Positions 44,336 to 56,763 of a stretch of 64,000 bases of DNA are shown here, piece by piece; position 1 is the first letter of the stretch; each line of letters begins with the position of its first letter. Below the pieces are notes generated by a model. It made no database searches. It was not told where the DNA came from and saw only the letters and a list, made by a program, of their open reading frames with translations. Where the stretch lies: assembly GCF_947179165.1 (NCBI RefSeq), contig NC_077247.1:42824935-42888934 (forward strand), in the 5' to 3' direction. The DNA comes from Solanum dulcamara (lineage: Eukaryota; Streptophyta; Magnoliopsida; Solanales; Solanaceae). The position numbers and the translations under genes are program-made.

Positions 44336-47300
44336 ATGAGAGTGATGAAACTAGTACCATTACCATGTCCAACATACATATATACACCACATGCTCACAA
44401 AATCCGAGCTTGCTCTTCTTCAACCCAGAAATCAAGAAGAGCTTTTTCTCTTTCTGCACTTACTCTTTCACTATCTGCTCTTGTTTTTTCTAATGGAAAT
44501 GGACCCACTACTTCAATTTCTTGGGCCAATCCTCAAGTTCCAAAGTTCTTGGAGCTTCCCAATTCAGGTGGTGTCAAGTCCTTGGACCTTCGTATTGGTG
44601 ATGGGGAAACACCCCTTGATGGTGACGTGGTACCCTTCTTCTTCTTCTTCTTTTCACTAATTTTTGTGCAAAGTTAGGAACTTTTTGAGGTGGGGGTAAA
44701 AATGATTCTTGGAATTGTTTTTTTTAGTGAAATTGTGAAAGCAAAGGATTATCAACTAGCTTGGGATTAAGGATTGTTGAAGTGATTAGTGTGGGATTTA
44801 AAGAATCTAGTTTTAGATAAATCCTAATTTTGCCTTATAAAGCAAATAAATGTGAATGAAATGAGGCCTTGGATATGGGATTCAGATAGTTCACTTCGAT
44901 TAGCTTGGATTGAAGCATAGCTGATTGATTGATAGAAAAAGAAGTTTCTTCATTTTCAAAATTTCTGTTGTTTCTAGAGAGTTGGTTTGTCTCTTTTTTT
45001 TTCCCATGTAGTGGAGAAAGATTTTGAGCTAGGTTGTTCACAATCATGAAAGAATGATAAATTTATGGTGACATAGTGAAGAACAAGTTTATCGAGCATA
45101 TATATTGTCTCTTCTTATGCTGAGCTATCTGCCTTTACTAAATTATTATGGCATACGTTATAAGTGCACATTAACACTTTTCATGACCTCTAAAACTAAT
45201 AGGACCAAATTACTAGTAGTGGAATAAGTCAGAAGTCTGGAAGTTTTGTTTAGATAACTTTGTCACTGTTGGGTCAATGGTGTTGCATGTGGTTTCTCTT
45301 TGTGCTAAAGAATAGTATAATAAGTTGAAGAAAAAGCAAAGAAGAATCAGTGGTCATACCGGAATGGAAGATGTTTTTGCACATTTTCATCAGCATTACA
45401 TAAAATTGTACTTGTAGTACTTTATGATTTATATTCAGTTCTGAGTAAAGTAATTAAGCTTTCTTCTCACTGTGATTGGACAGGTTGCAATTCATTATTA
45501 TGGGAGGCTTGCTGCAAAGCAAGGATGGCGCTTTGACTCAACGTATGATCACAAGGACGAAACTGGCGAACCAATTCCTTTCTCATTCGTCCTTGGTTCA
45601 GGCAAAGTGAGTTAACCTGTCTTTCACACTTTTCCATTGAAGTTTTTTTAACTGAGCAAAGAGGACTCAAGGTAATTAGTTGAACCTGAAAAGATTGAAA
45701 TTTTGCCCAAAAATAAGCTAGATTGTAGGAGAATAGAGGCTGCTCCACTCCGCTTCCAACCAAGAGAGTGGAAGTTTGGTCACCAAGGAAACAAAATAGA
45801 GAAGGGCCACTGCTGACTCTTCGGCAGGGGATTTTGGGGGTAGGATTTACCAAATTTTAAAAAATAGACTATATCAGGGAAGGTGGCGACTATAATATGG
45901 AGACAACCAGAGTGGAAAGGGAAGAGGAAATGCAAAGCATACCTGTAGCATATAACCACCAACGCTAAGCAGCGTGTAGGAATGTGCATTCCTGTGTTAT
46001 TGTTTCTTGCTATCGTGTAGGAATGTGGTGAGCAGCATGTAGGAGTTTGCAGTCCTCTGTATTATTGTTTCTTGCGATCATCCTTTAGACTGTTGGTGAA
46101 AGCAATAAGTGGGTCAGTTTGATTATGCTTGTCTGCCTTTAGGCTGGTTAGTAATAGTTACCCTGTAATTCAATTAAAAAAAATCTTAACTTTTTCCTTC
46201 CGGTGAATTTTAAGCCTGAAATGCTTCTCTAAACAGATCTTGACTAGACTTGGCATCTTCATAACTTAAGAAGGTAACTAGTACATACAAAATATACCAC
46301 CACATTGAAAAGCTGCTATCATAGTTTGATCCTTATGAAATAGCCTAAAACTACTTAGTTCTATGTCTTCGTTGCTGCTACAAAGTTTCTTCCTCTTTGC
46401 GGTCCTTCAGTTTCTTGCATCACCTACAAAAGTGGGAAAACCTTTAGTTTCTGGCACCACCTACAGCAGTGGAAGCAGACTACTTAACAAAGTTATTTTG
46501 AATTCTAAACACAAGAATGATGAAGGGAGAAGAAAGAAGTAAATGCATTAAGAAAAATGAAAGGAAGAAGGTTCTTGGAGCGTGGAGGACTCAAAGTCCT
46601 TATGGAGCAAGTACTAATGAGATTGGCCAAGACTGAATGCAGGAACAGTGACAATCTGGCCTAAGGTTGGAGGGAGGGAACATTGGTGGGTAGGCGAGGA
46701 CTACAACTGTGGAAAAGTTCAAATGTAGGTTCAGGATAAGATGTATCCAAGAGGAGGAGAACATGATTAGAAAGGAAGATGTTAAATGTTTATCTTTTTC
46801 TTCCTCTGTAATTCGGATAATTGCTGTAGTACCAAAATTTGTTACTTTTTTTTTATTATAGAAAAAATCTCTAGATGATGTTAGTTGTCGATTTCCAAGT
46901 ATCTCGAATACGTTTCCTCATACAATCATTGTTTTGTTTGGTTTTCCATACTTTTTTGGTCTTTCAGGGCAGGTGCTTGACTACGCTTGTTTTGGTTGAT
47001 TCAGTTTGCTTCATTTATCATTTGAGTTTTCCTTTCTGACATGAATTCATCTTCTTTTCTACTTTGAATTCTTTATCGCTCAATCTCTTTGAAGTAGTTT
47101 CTGAACCTACTAAATCATATAGCAAATAAAACTATAGCAATTAATTCCACATCTTTGTCTATCTATTTATTGCAGGTTATATCAGGAATTGAAACTGCTG
47201 TGAGATCCATGAAAGTAGGCAGCCTTCGTCGGGTTATTATCCCACCATCTCAAGGATATCAGAATACATCCCAAGAACCCCTGCCACCTAATGTGTGAAG

Positions 47301-48449
47301 TTGCTCTTCTTCCTTTATAATCATAATTTGATCTTTCTCAGTTGCATTCTTTTGGAGAGATTTTGTAGGGAAGTCTAGTTAGTCTTCTCAATACTAGAGC
47401 TCTTTCTACATAAATTAAGCTGTGGGGTACCTACCAAACCTGGGTTTTGGAAAGTAAAAGGCATGGAATCATGTATTTAATCTCCCTTTTCTGTTTGATG
47501 TATGTTTCTGTGAGCGAACTGTTACCCTTTTTCAAGAAGAGGTATTACATCTATAATAGATAGTTAGCAGAAGGGTAATTTGTGAAAGAATCACTTTGCT
47601 CATTTAGACATAATAAGATCTTAATTCTACTGTATTGTTATAGTTCCACCTTCCATGTTTTAAATTGCAGCCCTTTTACCACTTTTAATTTTAATGATAA
47701 AAAACAAAATATTAAACATGTTAAAGACATTGGAGTTTCGTATTCTTTAGTTTCAAATACTAGTGGTGGAAGGAGTGAAGGACTGGTCCAAGCCTGCCCA
47801 ACAGGATTAGAATTCCTGATGCCCAATGTCAGATAGCCGAGCTCGAAAACACAATATGTGCTTGAGCTACAGCTGCTACACCTTTGTAATTGAACATGCA
47901 TAACAGGAAATCCTTTCATTAAATTCTTCTCTCTTTCTTTCCTTCTTTCAGTTCTGATTGTTCTTGGACCATCTAGATTTTGGGGGATTATGTAGTCGAC
48001 CTTGTTAGAGTCTTGAAGTGATTTTGGAGTTTTACTGTGCCAGCCTTTTTCTGTCGGATGATTCAGTCATTCATGATATCTGCAGTAGAAAGGTCTTTAG
48101 AACTCTGATTGATTGTATTTCTTTGAATTGAAACTAAGATTAATGTTACTTTTAATTCTCTGTGGAACGAAACTAAAAATACTTTTAATTTCATTAATAT
48201 ATTTCATTTGGGACCGGCCCTTCCCCGGACCCCACGCATAGCGGGAGCTTTAGTGCACCTGGCTGCCCCTTTTTAATATATTTCATTTGGGACTTAAGTT
48301 AGTAAACATTTTTCTCCCTGTTTCAGTATTTTGATCGGCAAAGACTTTTTACCACCATTTTCAACCCAACCCGTCTTTCAAATGGAGAAGGCACGACACT
48401 GGGGACAGTCATATTTGATATTGAATTTGTCAGCCTGAGGCATCTCTGA
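44336..48449 (+). CDS. FKBP-type peptidyl-prolyl isomerase, probable thylakoid lumen
   Basis: Four exons, 44336-44629, 45484-45606, 47176-47292 and 48327-48449, with GT-AG introns in phase 0 encode 218 aa. FKBPs catalyse cis-trans isomerisation of Xaa-Pro bonds. Residues 1-31 are basic and Ser-rich like a chloroplast transit peptide. KSRRAFSLSAL at 32-42 is a twin-arginine signal with a hydrophobic stretch to about residue 51 and a SWA cleavage-like site near 64, so Tat import to the thylakoid lumen is predicted. The FKBP domain starts near residue 95: VAIHYYGRL, WRFDSTYD (active-site Phe-Asp), VISGIETAV, PPSQGYQN and IFDIEFVSL. It resembles the FKBP17 group of plants, but I cannot fix the number. 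The donor after GAC GTG at 44630 was chosen over one three bases earlier because it gives GDVVAIHYYG. Intron 3 holds a small SINE insertion. Confidence 0.9.
48215..48272 (+). mobile_element. 5'-truncated SINE tail with a perfect 21-bp TSD
   Basis: A 58-bp GC-rich insert starts CGGCCCTTCCCCGGACCCCA and ends AGTGCACCTGGCTGCC followed by a short CCTT(T). It is flanked by an identical 21-bp duplication at 48194-48214 and 48273-48293 (TTAATATATTTC...GGGAC). It sits in the last FKBP intron, 33 bp before exon 4. It shares its tail with the insert at 36004-36029. Confidence 0.9.
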
Positions 48450-49145
48450 TCTCGATCATTTAGCAGCCATTTTTCTCCACTTTATGGAGCAATTGTTGTC
48501 AGTTAGATGATGATGGAAGGTAAATCTATTGTTTTAGGAAATGTTGTACACATTATTAATGGTCATCACCTAGTTACTTGTAATTGCTTTTACTTATTTG
48601 GAATAAGTATTGAAAAATGTGTTTCATTAGAAGGTCTGTCCTGAATCTCTACTTAGGCTGCACATATTTTTGACAATACTCCTTGTACAACATAACATAT
48701 ATAGTTGTTGAATGCTTTACAGAGGATTTAGCGCTGAGATGAGATAAATAGCTCTAACTCACGGTTATGTATAATGGAGATTCATTAGCCTGTTAACTCG
48801 AGCTGCTCGACAAAGTTTGTTGTTTGTAGTTTTGCTTTTACTGTATATTTAGTAGCCTATTTTAATTACCTTCAAGTTAAAGATGCCTCCTTCTTTGTCA
48901 ATTCATTGTTGTTTTTCAGGTTTACAAATGATGAATTTTTTTTAGTTAAAGAAGCCTCAGTGAAGAGTTTGGTCCTATGATATGCCAAATTGCTGTAAAT
49001 ACAAAGGCAAATGAAAGAGCCCTTGAGGGAGTTTTCAGAACTCTTGGACGAAAGAGTACATGTATCTATGTTTTATTTGCTTAATCATACATTTAAATAT
49101 AGTACAGCATTTATAGTTTTAATCATTCATTGCGCAAATCTAAAA
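48450..49145. other. FKBP 3' UTR and intergenic DNA
   Basis: The first few hundred bases are the probable FKBP 3' UTR. No second gene, repeat pair or RNA was recognised. Confidence 0.5.
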
Positions 49146-50968
49146 GGCTGAATCCATTGGTGACCTTTAAAGTTGGCATCAATTTTCAATTAGACACTTC
49201 AACTAGGCTTTGTTCATTTTAGACACCTCATGTTAGGCCCTGTTGTGTTATTTTGACATTTTTTTGATAATCAACTAAAATTACAAAGTGTGTATATTAC
49301 ACTCGCTGATGATGTGGCATGATGACTAATTAAAAGATGATATGTGACATTTTGGTATAAAACAATAATTAAAAGATAAATTATAAAAAAGTTAAAAGAA
49401 AAATTATTTTTCATTTAAAAAAAAACTATTATTTAAACTCTCACTCCACAAACCTGTCCAACCCCTCCTTCCCCAAGAATTCCCCCCATAGCCATTAGAA
49501 CTCCATTACCAGTGACCATCATTAACTTCATCGTTTTATCTTTTTATTTAATTTTTTAATTTATATAAGGTTTATGAATAGAATTCAAGAACAAGAAGCT
49601 ATACAATACATTATATACCAAAATGCTAATAGTTGTTAATCAAAAAAATTGCAATGAAAAAAAATTGCAAAATAAATAGGTAAAATTTGAAATCAATGGA
49701 CTAAAACGGTAGCTTTTAACTTTATTTTTGCAAATGAAATGAACGGAGTATTAGATTAACAAATTTGTATAATCGTTGACAAAAAAAATAGAGTACAACA
49801 AACAACAACAAGTCTAGTATAACCCCACCATGTGGGGTCTGGGAGGGTAGAGTGTACGCAGACCTAACTCCCACCTTGAAAGGTAGAGCGGCTGTTTCCG
49901 AAAGACCCTTGGCTTAAGAGAGAAAAACAAGAGAGGAGAAACAAGGAAAACAAGACATAAGTCAGTAGAGCCAAGCATATCGAAAACAATATAAAAATAT
50001 GAATAATGAGAGCATGAAAGTCAGGGTAGGAAAGATCGGAAAGAAAGGAGCATTAACTACTATAGATAAATAGGATATCCAAAGTAAACCGAACCAACAA
50101 ATATAAACAGTAATCAAATGCAGAAATCAAATGTTAATAAACAAATGAGCAAACTACGACTACTATGGGGAAAAGATAAGCCACCTAGCCCACTATCTTA
50201 GTCTGAGTCCTCCACAGCCTCCTATCTAAGGTCATGTCCTCGGTGAGCTGCAACTGTGCCATATCATGTCTAATCACCTCTTTCCAATACTTCTTCGGCC
50301 TCCCTTTTCCCCTCCTAAAACCGTCCATAGCCAACCTCTCACACCTCCGCACTGGAGCATCTGTGTCTCTCCTCTTCACATGCCCAAACCATCTCAGTCT
50401 CGCTTCCCGCATCTTGTCCTCCACCGATGTCACTCCCACCTTGTCTCGAATATCTTCATTCCTAATTCTATCCATCCTAGTGTGCCCACACATCCACCGC
50501 AGCATTCGCATTTCCGCGACTTTCATCTTCTGACAAAAAAATAGAGTGTTAGTCAAAATTTCTTGAAACTCAAATATTATTTCTTCTCTTGATGAACTTC
50601 TTCTTCTTCTTTCTGTCAATTTTAATTAATATGTTAGATCGATAATTACATTGATATAGTAATATATTGGGATAAAATGAAGAGAACAAGTTAATAATTG
50701 TGAAAGATTCGTTAATAGTAGAATATTAAATAGAGAAGAGAGAGAGAAAAAAGAAAGAAGGAAGAAGAAGAAGGAGGAGGAAATTAAAAAAAAATTAGTC
50801 TCTTCACGCGTTATTTGGAGTGAAAATCACACAAGTTGTCAAGTCAGTAAAAAGTGTCAAAATGACACTATCGAACCTTATTTTAGGTGTTCAAAATATA
50901 CAGGGCTTACTTGAGGTGCTTAACTGAAAAATCGTGCCAACTTTAAGGGACTGCCGATGAATTCTGCC
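49146..50968. mobile_element. Mutator-like long-TIR element containing an RTE LINE
   Basis: The left arm GGCTGAATCCATTGGTGACC and the right arm, read in reverse complement as GGCAGAATTCATCGGCAGTC, are imperfect TIRs that can be followed for roughly 100-120 bp (TTAAAGTTGGCA, CACCTCA, GTCATTTTGACA). The interior is non-coding apart from the nested RTE. The flanks give no clean 9-bp TSD, so the superfamily is inferred from the long TIRs only. Confidence 0.65.
49795..50530 (-). mobile_element. RTE-type LINE, strongly 5'-truncated, with TSD
   Basis: The minus strand encodes only the last part of the RTE ORF (50185 to about 50530): [30 protein letters not shown] and GRPKKYW, to the stop. It is followed by the 3' UTR with ACCCCACCATGTGGGGTCTG-like sequence and TTG repeats. 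TGACAAAAAAAATAGAGT (49777-49794) and the same with one A fewer (50531-50547) flank it. It belongs to the same family as 36444-37572 and inserted after the Mutator-like element. Confidence 0.9.
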
Positions 50969-51362
50969 AACATCTTAATTTAAATATGCATATAAATTCA
51001 TATGTCATAATCTTAACAAAAACAAATACGATCTCTCGCTCACGGGACTCAAATTAATGACTATGGAGGGATGCTTACTAATAGATCAAACCTCACTAGT
51101 CTGTAAAGAGTACTACTACTACCTCTATTTTACTTTATTTGTTATGTTTTTGACTTTGACAATTTAAGAAAAGTAAAGAAAGCTTTCAATTTTGTGATTT
51201 AAATTAAATATATATCAAATATATTAAAATATTTTTTAATTTATGATTTTAAATATGTCAGGTAGAAAATTAAAATTAAAAAATTGTCAAAAATAAAAAG
51301 GAAATGAACATTTTTTATAAAAAAATTAAAAAGGAAAGTAAGACCTAAAAAAAATTGAGACG

Positions 51363-51607
51363 TGTTATAAATATACTGCCCTAACAATTAATTAGACGGA
51401 GGAAATAAGGGAGAAGAAAGGAGAAAACAGAAGAGAAATGATAGTTTTTCCTTTCAATATCTATATCATTTGTATATGTGCGTTATTGCCTATTTATAGG
51501 CATAGTATGAAGACCAAATACCAAGTGGGCAAGTTGCCCACTTAAAAGTGGGGCCCACTTGGAAAGAAATGGACATATTGCTGGATGAAAAAGACATCAA
51601 ATTTGCA
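51363..51607 (-). repeat. 3' LTR of the Ty1/copia element (245 bp)
   Basis: Same length as the other LTR, with about 8 differences in 245 positions by eye. TG...CA ends. AGACG directly precedes it (51358-51362). The polypurine tract AAGGGGGAGTAT (minus strand) adjoins at 51608. Confidence 0.92.
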
Positions 51608-51618
51608 ATACTCCCCCT

Positions 51619-54600
51619 TGGATGTCTTACGTAAAGAAAACTTTACTAAACATAATATACATATTTATCGTGAACATCCATAAATCTTGTGTCTACATAT
51701 CTGGTAATACGCCTTGATTGCTGCCTCATTAAAAACCTTACCAGGAAAATCCAGTGAAATAAAACCTTGGTTAAGGAAAAAAGAGTGCAGCGCGTATTTA
51801 CTCCCCCTGATGAAAGCTTTATTTGATATTTTGGAGACGGCGCATTCCAACCTTATGCCTTAGCTTCTCAAAAGTTGATGTTGGTAATGCCTTTGTGAAT
51901 AAATCTGTAAGATTATTACTTGAACGAACTTGTTGTACATCAATTTCACCATTCTTCTGAAGATCATGTGTGAAGAATAATTTTGGTGAAATGTGTTTCG
52001 TTCTGTCTTCTTTTATGAAGCCGCCTTTCAATTGAGGTATGCACGCGGCATTGTCTTCGAATATAATTGTGGGTATTTTAACATTATTTTCTAGACCACA
52101 TCATTCTTTGATGAACTGTATCATCGATCTCAACCACACACATTCTCTACTTGCTTCATGAATTGCTATTATTTCAACATGATTTGAAGAAGTAGCAACA
52201 ATGGACTGTTTTGTAGATCGCCATGATATAGCAGTCCCTCCGTGTGTAAACAGATAACCTGTCTGAGATCGAGCTTTATGTGGGTCTGATAAATAACCTG
52301 CATCTGCATAACCAATAAGGTCTGCGCAACCTTTGTTAGTATAAAACAAACATATATCAATAGTACCCTTCAGGTATCGCAAAATATGTTTGATACCGTT
52401 CCAATGCCTTCGCGTTAGGGATGAACTATACCTTGCTAACAAATTAACAGAAAATGTTATGTCAGGTCTAGTTGCGTTAGCAAGATACATAAGTGCACCA
52501 ATAGCACTGAGATATGGTACTTCAGGACCAAGAATTTCTTCATCCTCTTTTGGAGGTCGAAATTGATCTTTTTCCACTTCAAGTGATCGAACAACCATTG
52601 GAGTACTTAATGGATGTGCTTTGTCCATGTAAAATCTTTTTAAGATTTTTTCAGTGTAGGTAGATTGATGGACAAAAACTTCGTCTGCTAAATGTTCAAT
52701 TTGCAGACCTAGACAAAGTTTTGTCTTTCCAAGGTCTTTCATTTTAAATTCTTTCTTTAGATATTCATTTGCCTTTTGGACCTCTACAGGGGTTCCAATG
52801 AGATTTATGTCATCAACATAAACGGCGAGTATAACAAACTCTGATTCCGTTTTCTTAATAAAAACACATGGACAAATAACATCATTAATATAGACTTCAT
52901 TTATTAAATACTCACTTAGGCGATTATACCACATGCGCCCTGATTGTTTCAGATCATATAATGATCTTTGGAGTTTTATTGAGTATACTTTCCGAGACTT
53001 TTTACATGCTTCAGGAAATTTTAATCCTTCTGGGATTTTCATGTAAATTTCATTATCAAGTGAACCATAAAGGTAAGTTGTAACCACATCCATTAGGTGT
53101 ATTTCAAGATTTTTATGTACAGCTAAACTGATGAGATATCGAAATGTTATTCCATCCATAACAGGTGAATATGTTTCTTCATAGTTGACTCCGGGTCTTT
53201 GAGAGAATCCTTATGCAACAAGGCATGCCTTATATCTTACAATTTCATTTCTCTCATTTTGTTTTCTAACAAAAACCCATTTATAGCCAACTGGTTTTAC
53301 ACCTTCAGGGGTTTGGACTATAGGTCCAAAAACCTCACGTTTAGCAAGTGAGTCTAATTCTGATTGAATTGCCTTTTGCCATTCTGGCCAATCACATCTA
53401 CGTCGACATTCTTCGACGAATTTAGGCTCAATACTTTCACTATCTTGCATGAGATTAAGTGTAACATTATATGCAAAAACATTATCAACCGTGATTTTAG
53501 ATCGATCTAAATTTATCTCATCACCAAAAGAATTTATTGAAAGTTCTTCATTTACTTGAGTCTCACTGATTTCTTCAGGAATATCAGGATTACTCAAATC
53601 TTGACCTTCTTCAGGAGGTTCTATTGTAGTATCATCTTTATTATTTCTCACGCTTCTCTTTCTAGGATTTTAATCCTTTGAATCCAACGGTCTACCGCGC
53701 TTCTGGCGTGTTTGGGATTCAGAAGCTATGATACTTGTAGATGGTCCTTTTGGGACATCAATCCGGATAGGTACATTCACTGCAGGGATATGTGACTTAG
53801 TTATCCGTTTCAAATCAGTAAATGCATCTGGCATTTGATTTGCTATTTTCTGCAAGTAGATGATCTTCTGGACCTCCTGTTCACATGTGCGGGTACGTGG
53901 ATCAAAATGTGATAGTGATGAAATTTTCCACGCAATTTCTTTTTCTTTTTCGGGTTCTTTTTTCTCTTCCCCTAATGGCGGGAAAATTATTTCATCAAAC
54001 TGACAATCTGCAAATCGAGCAGTGAATAAGTCTCCAGTTAACGGTTCAAGGTATTGAATTATGGAGGGTGAGTCAAACCCAATATATATGCCTAACCTTC
54101 GTTGAGGGCCCATTTTTATACGTTGTGGTGGTGCTACAGGCACGTATACCGCACAACCAAAAATTCTTAAATGGGCTATATTTGGTTCATGACCAAATAC
54201 TAATTGCGACGGAGAGTATTTATTATAATGTGTCGGTCTAAGACGTACAAGTGCTGCTGCATGTAAGATAGCATGACCCCAAACAGTAATTGATAATTTT
54301 GTTTTCATTAGTAGAGGTCTTGCTATCAATTGTAGGCGCTTTATAAATGACTCTGCAATGCCATTTTGAGTATAAACATGAGCAACAGGATGTTCAATTT
54401 TTATCCCAATTGATAAGCAGTAATCATTAAATGTTTGGATGTAAATTCTCCAGCATTATCAAGGCGAATGGCCTTAATTGGATAATCTGGGAATTACGCT
54501 CTCAATCTTATTATTTGTGCTAACAACTTCGTAAACGCCAGGTTGGGAGATGATAACAGGCTCAAATGAGACCATCTAGATGATGCATCTATTAGGACCA

Positions 54601-55366
54601 TAAAATATCTAAACAACCCACTAGGTGGATGAATAGGGTCACATATATCTCCATGTATACGCTCTAAAAATTCAGGAGATTCGATGCCGACCTTCAGGGT
54701 CGATGGTCTGGCAATTAATTTGTCTTGATAACAAGCACCACATGAAAATTCATTATTTGTAAGAATCTTCTGGTTCTTTAACGGATGTCCAGTTGAATTT
54801 TCAAGAATCCGTCTCATCATTATTGATCCAGGATGACCTATTCGATCATGTCCTAGCACAAATATATTTGGATCAATAAACTTTTGGTTTACGATCATAT
54901 TTGCTTCAATTGCACTAATTTTTGCATAATATAGGCCAGATGACAGAGTTGGTAATTTTTCCAAAATATATTTCTAGCCTGAGACACTCTTGGTTATACC
55001 AAGATATTCAATATTCATTTCATTTAATGTCTCAACATGATATCCATTTCTGCGGATATCTTTAGAACTTAATAAGTTTCTTGGGGAATTAGAAGAAAAT
55101 AGTACATCTTCTATAACAATTTTTGTCCCCTTAGGCAGAATTATAGTAGCTCTTCCAGAGCCTTCTATCATTTTTGAATTACCAGAAATTGTAGTAATAT
55201 TAGCTTTTCTTCTAAGTAAATCGGAAAAATATTTCTCATCTTTAAATATAGCATGGGTTGTTCCACTATCAATTACACAAATATCCTCGTGATTTATCAT
55301 TGATCCAAACAAGATTTGAGGCATTTCCATATTTTCTTCAATAAGAAATAAAATACGTATTAACAC
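51619..55366 (-). pseudogene. Copia pol remnant: protease, integrase, RT, RNase H
   Basis: Protease: VIDSGTTHAIF (Asp-Ser-Gly, near 55275). Integrase: the pre-integrase GHDRIGHPG and CGACYQ zinc region, then HGDICDP and VLIDASSRW from the catalytic core (54494-54964), with the C-terminal part at 53670-54329. RT: WQKAIQSELDSL and VGYKWVFV (53211-53651), then YSIKLQRSLYDLKQSGRMWY and the catalytic YVDDINLIG (52101-53159). RNase H: GYADAGYLSDP and SQTGYLF (about 52200-52330), with a tail VRSSNNLTDLFTKALP at 51819-52031. One clear lesion is TAA at 53211-53213, where the family has Gln in LVAQGFSQ. Other breaks lie between the listed blocks, so no full polyprotein can be made. Confidence 0.9.
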
Positions 55367-55447
55367 ATGGTATATTACACAAATTTTTATTTATTTACAT
55401 TGATTAGAAAAATACAAACATCATATTTAATACAGATAAAAAAATAT

Positions 55448-56422
55448 TTACATATTATTAGTTTTGTCAATATTCATATTTCCTTCTGGAAAATTAAAGA
55501 AATCAGTTATATCCAGATGCATAGGCTCAATATTATCTTCAGAGATAAAATTTGTCTCTGGATTATTTTCTGCCCTTTTTAATGATGCCTGATATAGCTG
55601 AACCAGACGTTTTGACGACCGGCAAATCCGCGACCAGTGCCCCACACCTCCACATCTATGACAAATTGTTTCTGAATTATTCTTTGGTAAAGCTTCTGGC
55701 TTTTTACCCTGCCTTTTATATTGCTGGTTATTTCTCGGTGCCAGCCGAGCATCATGATTAAAATTTCTTCTTTGAATACGACCACGACCATGGCCTCTTT
55801 CTCGTTGGTTAGAATTTGCCTGATTCACTTCAAGGAGTGGCAAAGAACCAACTGGCCGACTATCATGATTTTTCATTAATAATTCATTATGTCTTTCAGC
55901 AATAAGAAGGTGAGAAAGTAATTCAGAATATTTTTTAAATTCTTTTTCGCGATATTGCTGCTGCAGGAGCATATTCGCGGGTGGAAATGTGGAGTATGTC
56001 TTTTCAAGTTTATCTTGCTCAGTAATCTTTTCTCCGCATAAATTTAACTGAGCTATAATTCTAAATAAAGCAGAATTATGTTCAGTTATATTTTTGAAAT
56101 CCATTAATCTTAGATTTAGCCAATCATGACGAGCTTGTGGAAGCATGACCAACTTCAGGTGGTTATATCTTTCTTTTAAATTTTTCCACAATTTAAGGGG
56201 GTCTTTTAATGTAAGATATTGTAATTTTAGCCCCTCGTCAAGATGGTGACGGAGAAATATCATGGCTTTAGCACGGTCTTGATTGGATGCCATATTGTCA
56301 TCTTTAATGGTGTCTGCCAGACCCATTGATTCTAAATGAATTTCAGCATCAAGTGTCCATGATGAGTAGTCTTTTTTAGAGATATCAAGAGTAGTAAATT
56401 CAATTTTGGAAATATTTGCCAT
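55448..56422 (-). pseudogene. Copia gag, open frame of 324 codons
   Basis: Starts MANISKIEFTTLDISKKDY about 80 nt after the 5' LTR, as usual. It contains the UBN2/gag-like W...ILL region (YSSWTLDAEIHLESMGL) and a CCHC zinc knuckle CHRCGGVGHWSRIC near residue 255. The frame is open, but it stops before the protease domain instead of continuing into pol. It could encode a capsid-like protein by itself. Confidence 0.85.
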
Positions 56423-56501
56423 TTTATAAAAATAAAATTAAATAAAACTCTTACCACTTTTGTTACCTTGAAAAATTAGCCGAAGCCTCGTGCTGATAAC
56501 G

Positions 56502-56746
56502 TGTTATAAATATACTACCTTAACAATTAATTAGACGGAGGAAATAAGGGAGAAGAAAGGAGAAAAAAGAAGAGAAATGATAGTTTTTCCTTTCAATATC
56601 TATATCATTTGTATATGTGCGTTCTTGCCTATTTATAGGCATAGTATGAAGACCAAATGCCAAGTGGGCAAGTTGTCCACTTAAAAGTGGGGCCCACTTG
56701 GAAAGAAATGGACATATTGCTGGATGAAAAAGACATCCAATTTACA
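56502..56746 (-). repeat. 5' LTR of the Ty1/copia element (245 bp)
   Basis: Minus-strand 5' LTR, partner of 51363-51607. A PBS-like segment GTTATCAGCACGAGG (56486-56500, minus) follows it. AGACG follows on the plus strand at 56747-56751. Confidence 0.92.
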
Positions 56747-56763
56747 AGACGGATGAAATAGTA

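Larger units (their letters stand above)
51363..56746 (-). mobile_element. Ty1/copia LTR retrotransposon, complete structure, defective
   Basis: Two 245-bp LTRs and an exact 5-bp TSD AGACG (51358-51362 and 56747-56751) define it. On the minus strand a primer-binding-site-like GTTATCAGCACGAGG follows the 5' LTR, and a polypurine tract precedes the 3' LTR. The domain order is gag, protease, integrase, RT, RNase H, which is diagnostic for copia. Several stops and frame changes disrupt gag-pol. The LTR difference of roughly 3% suggests insertion within the last few million years, depending on the rate assumed. It landed 10 bp from the end of a Stowaway-like MITE. Confidence 0.95.
51119..56761. 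mobile_element. Stowaway-like MITE split by the copia element
   Basis: The left end after TA (51117-51118) is CTACCTCTATTTTACTTTAT. The right end before TA (56762-56763), in reverse complement, is CTATTTCATCCGTCTCAATT once the copia insertion is removed. The intact MITE would be about 254 bp, similar to the other Stowaway copies here. Confidence 0.5.

Noticed and set aside
49146..50968. 9-bp TSD for the Mutator-like element
   Set aside because: Flanks AATCTAAAA and AACATCTTA do not align convincingly, so no TSD is claimed.
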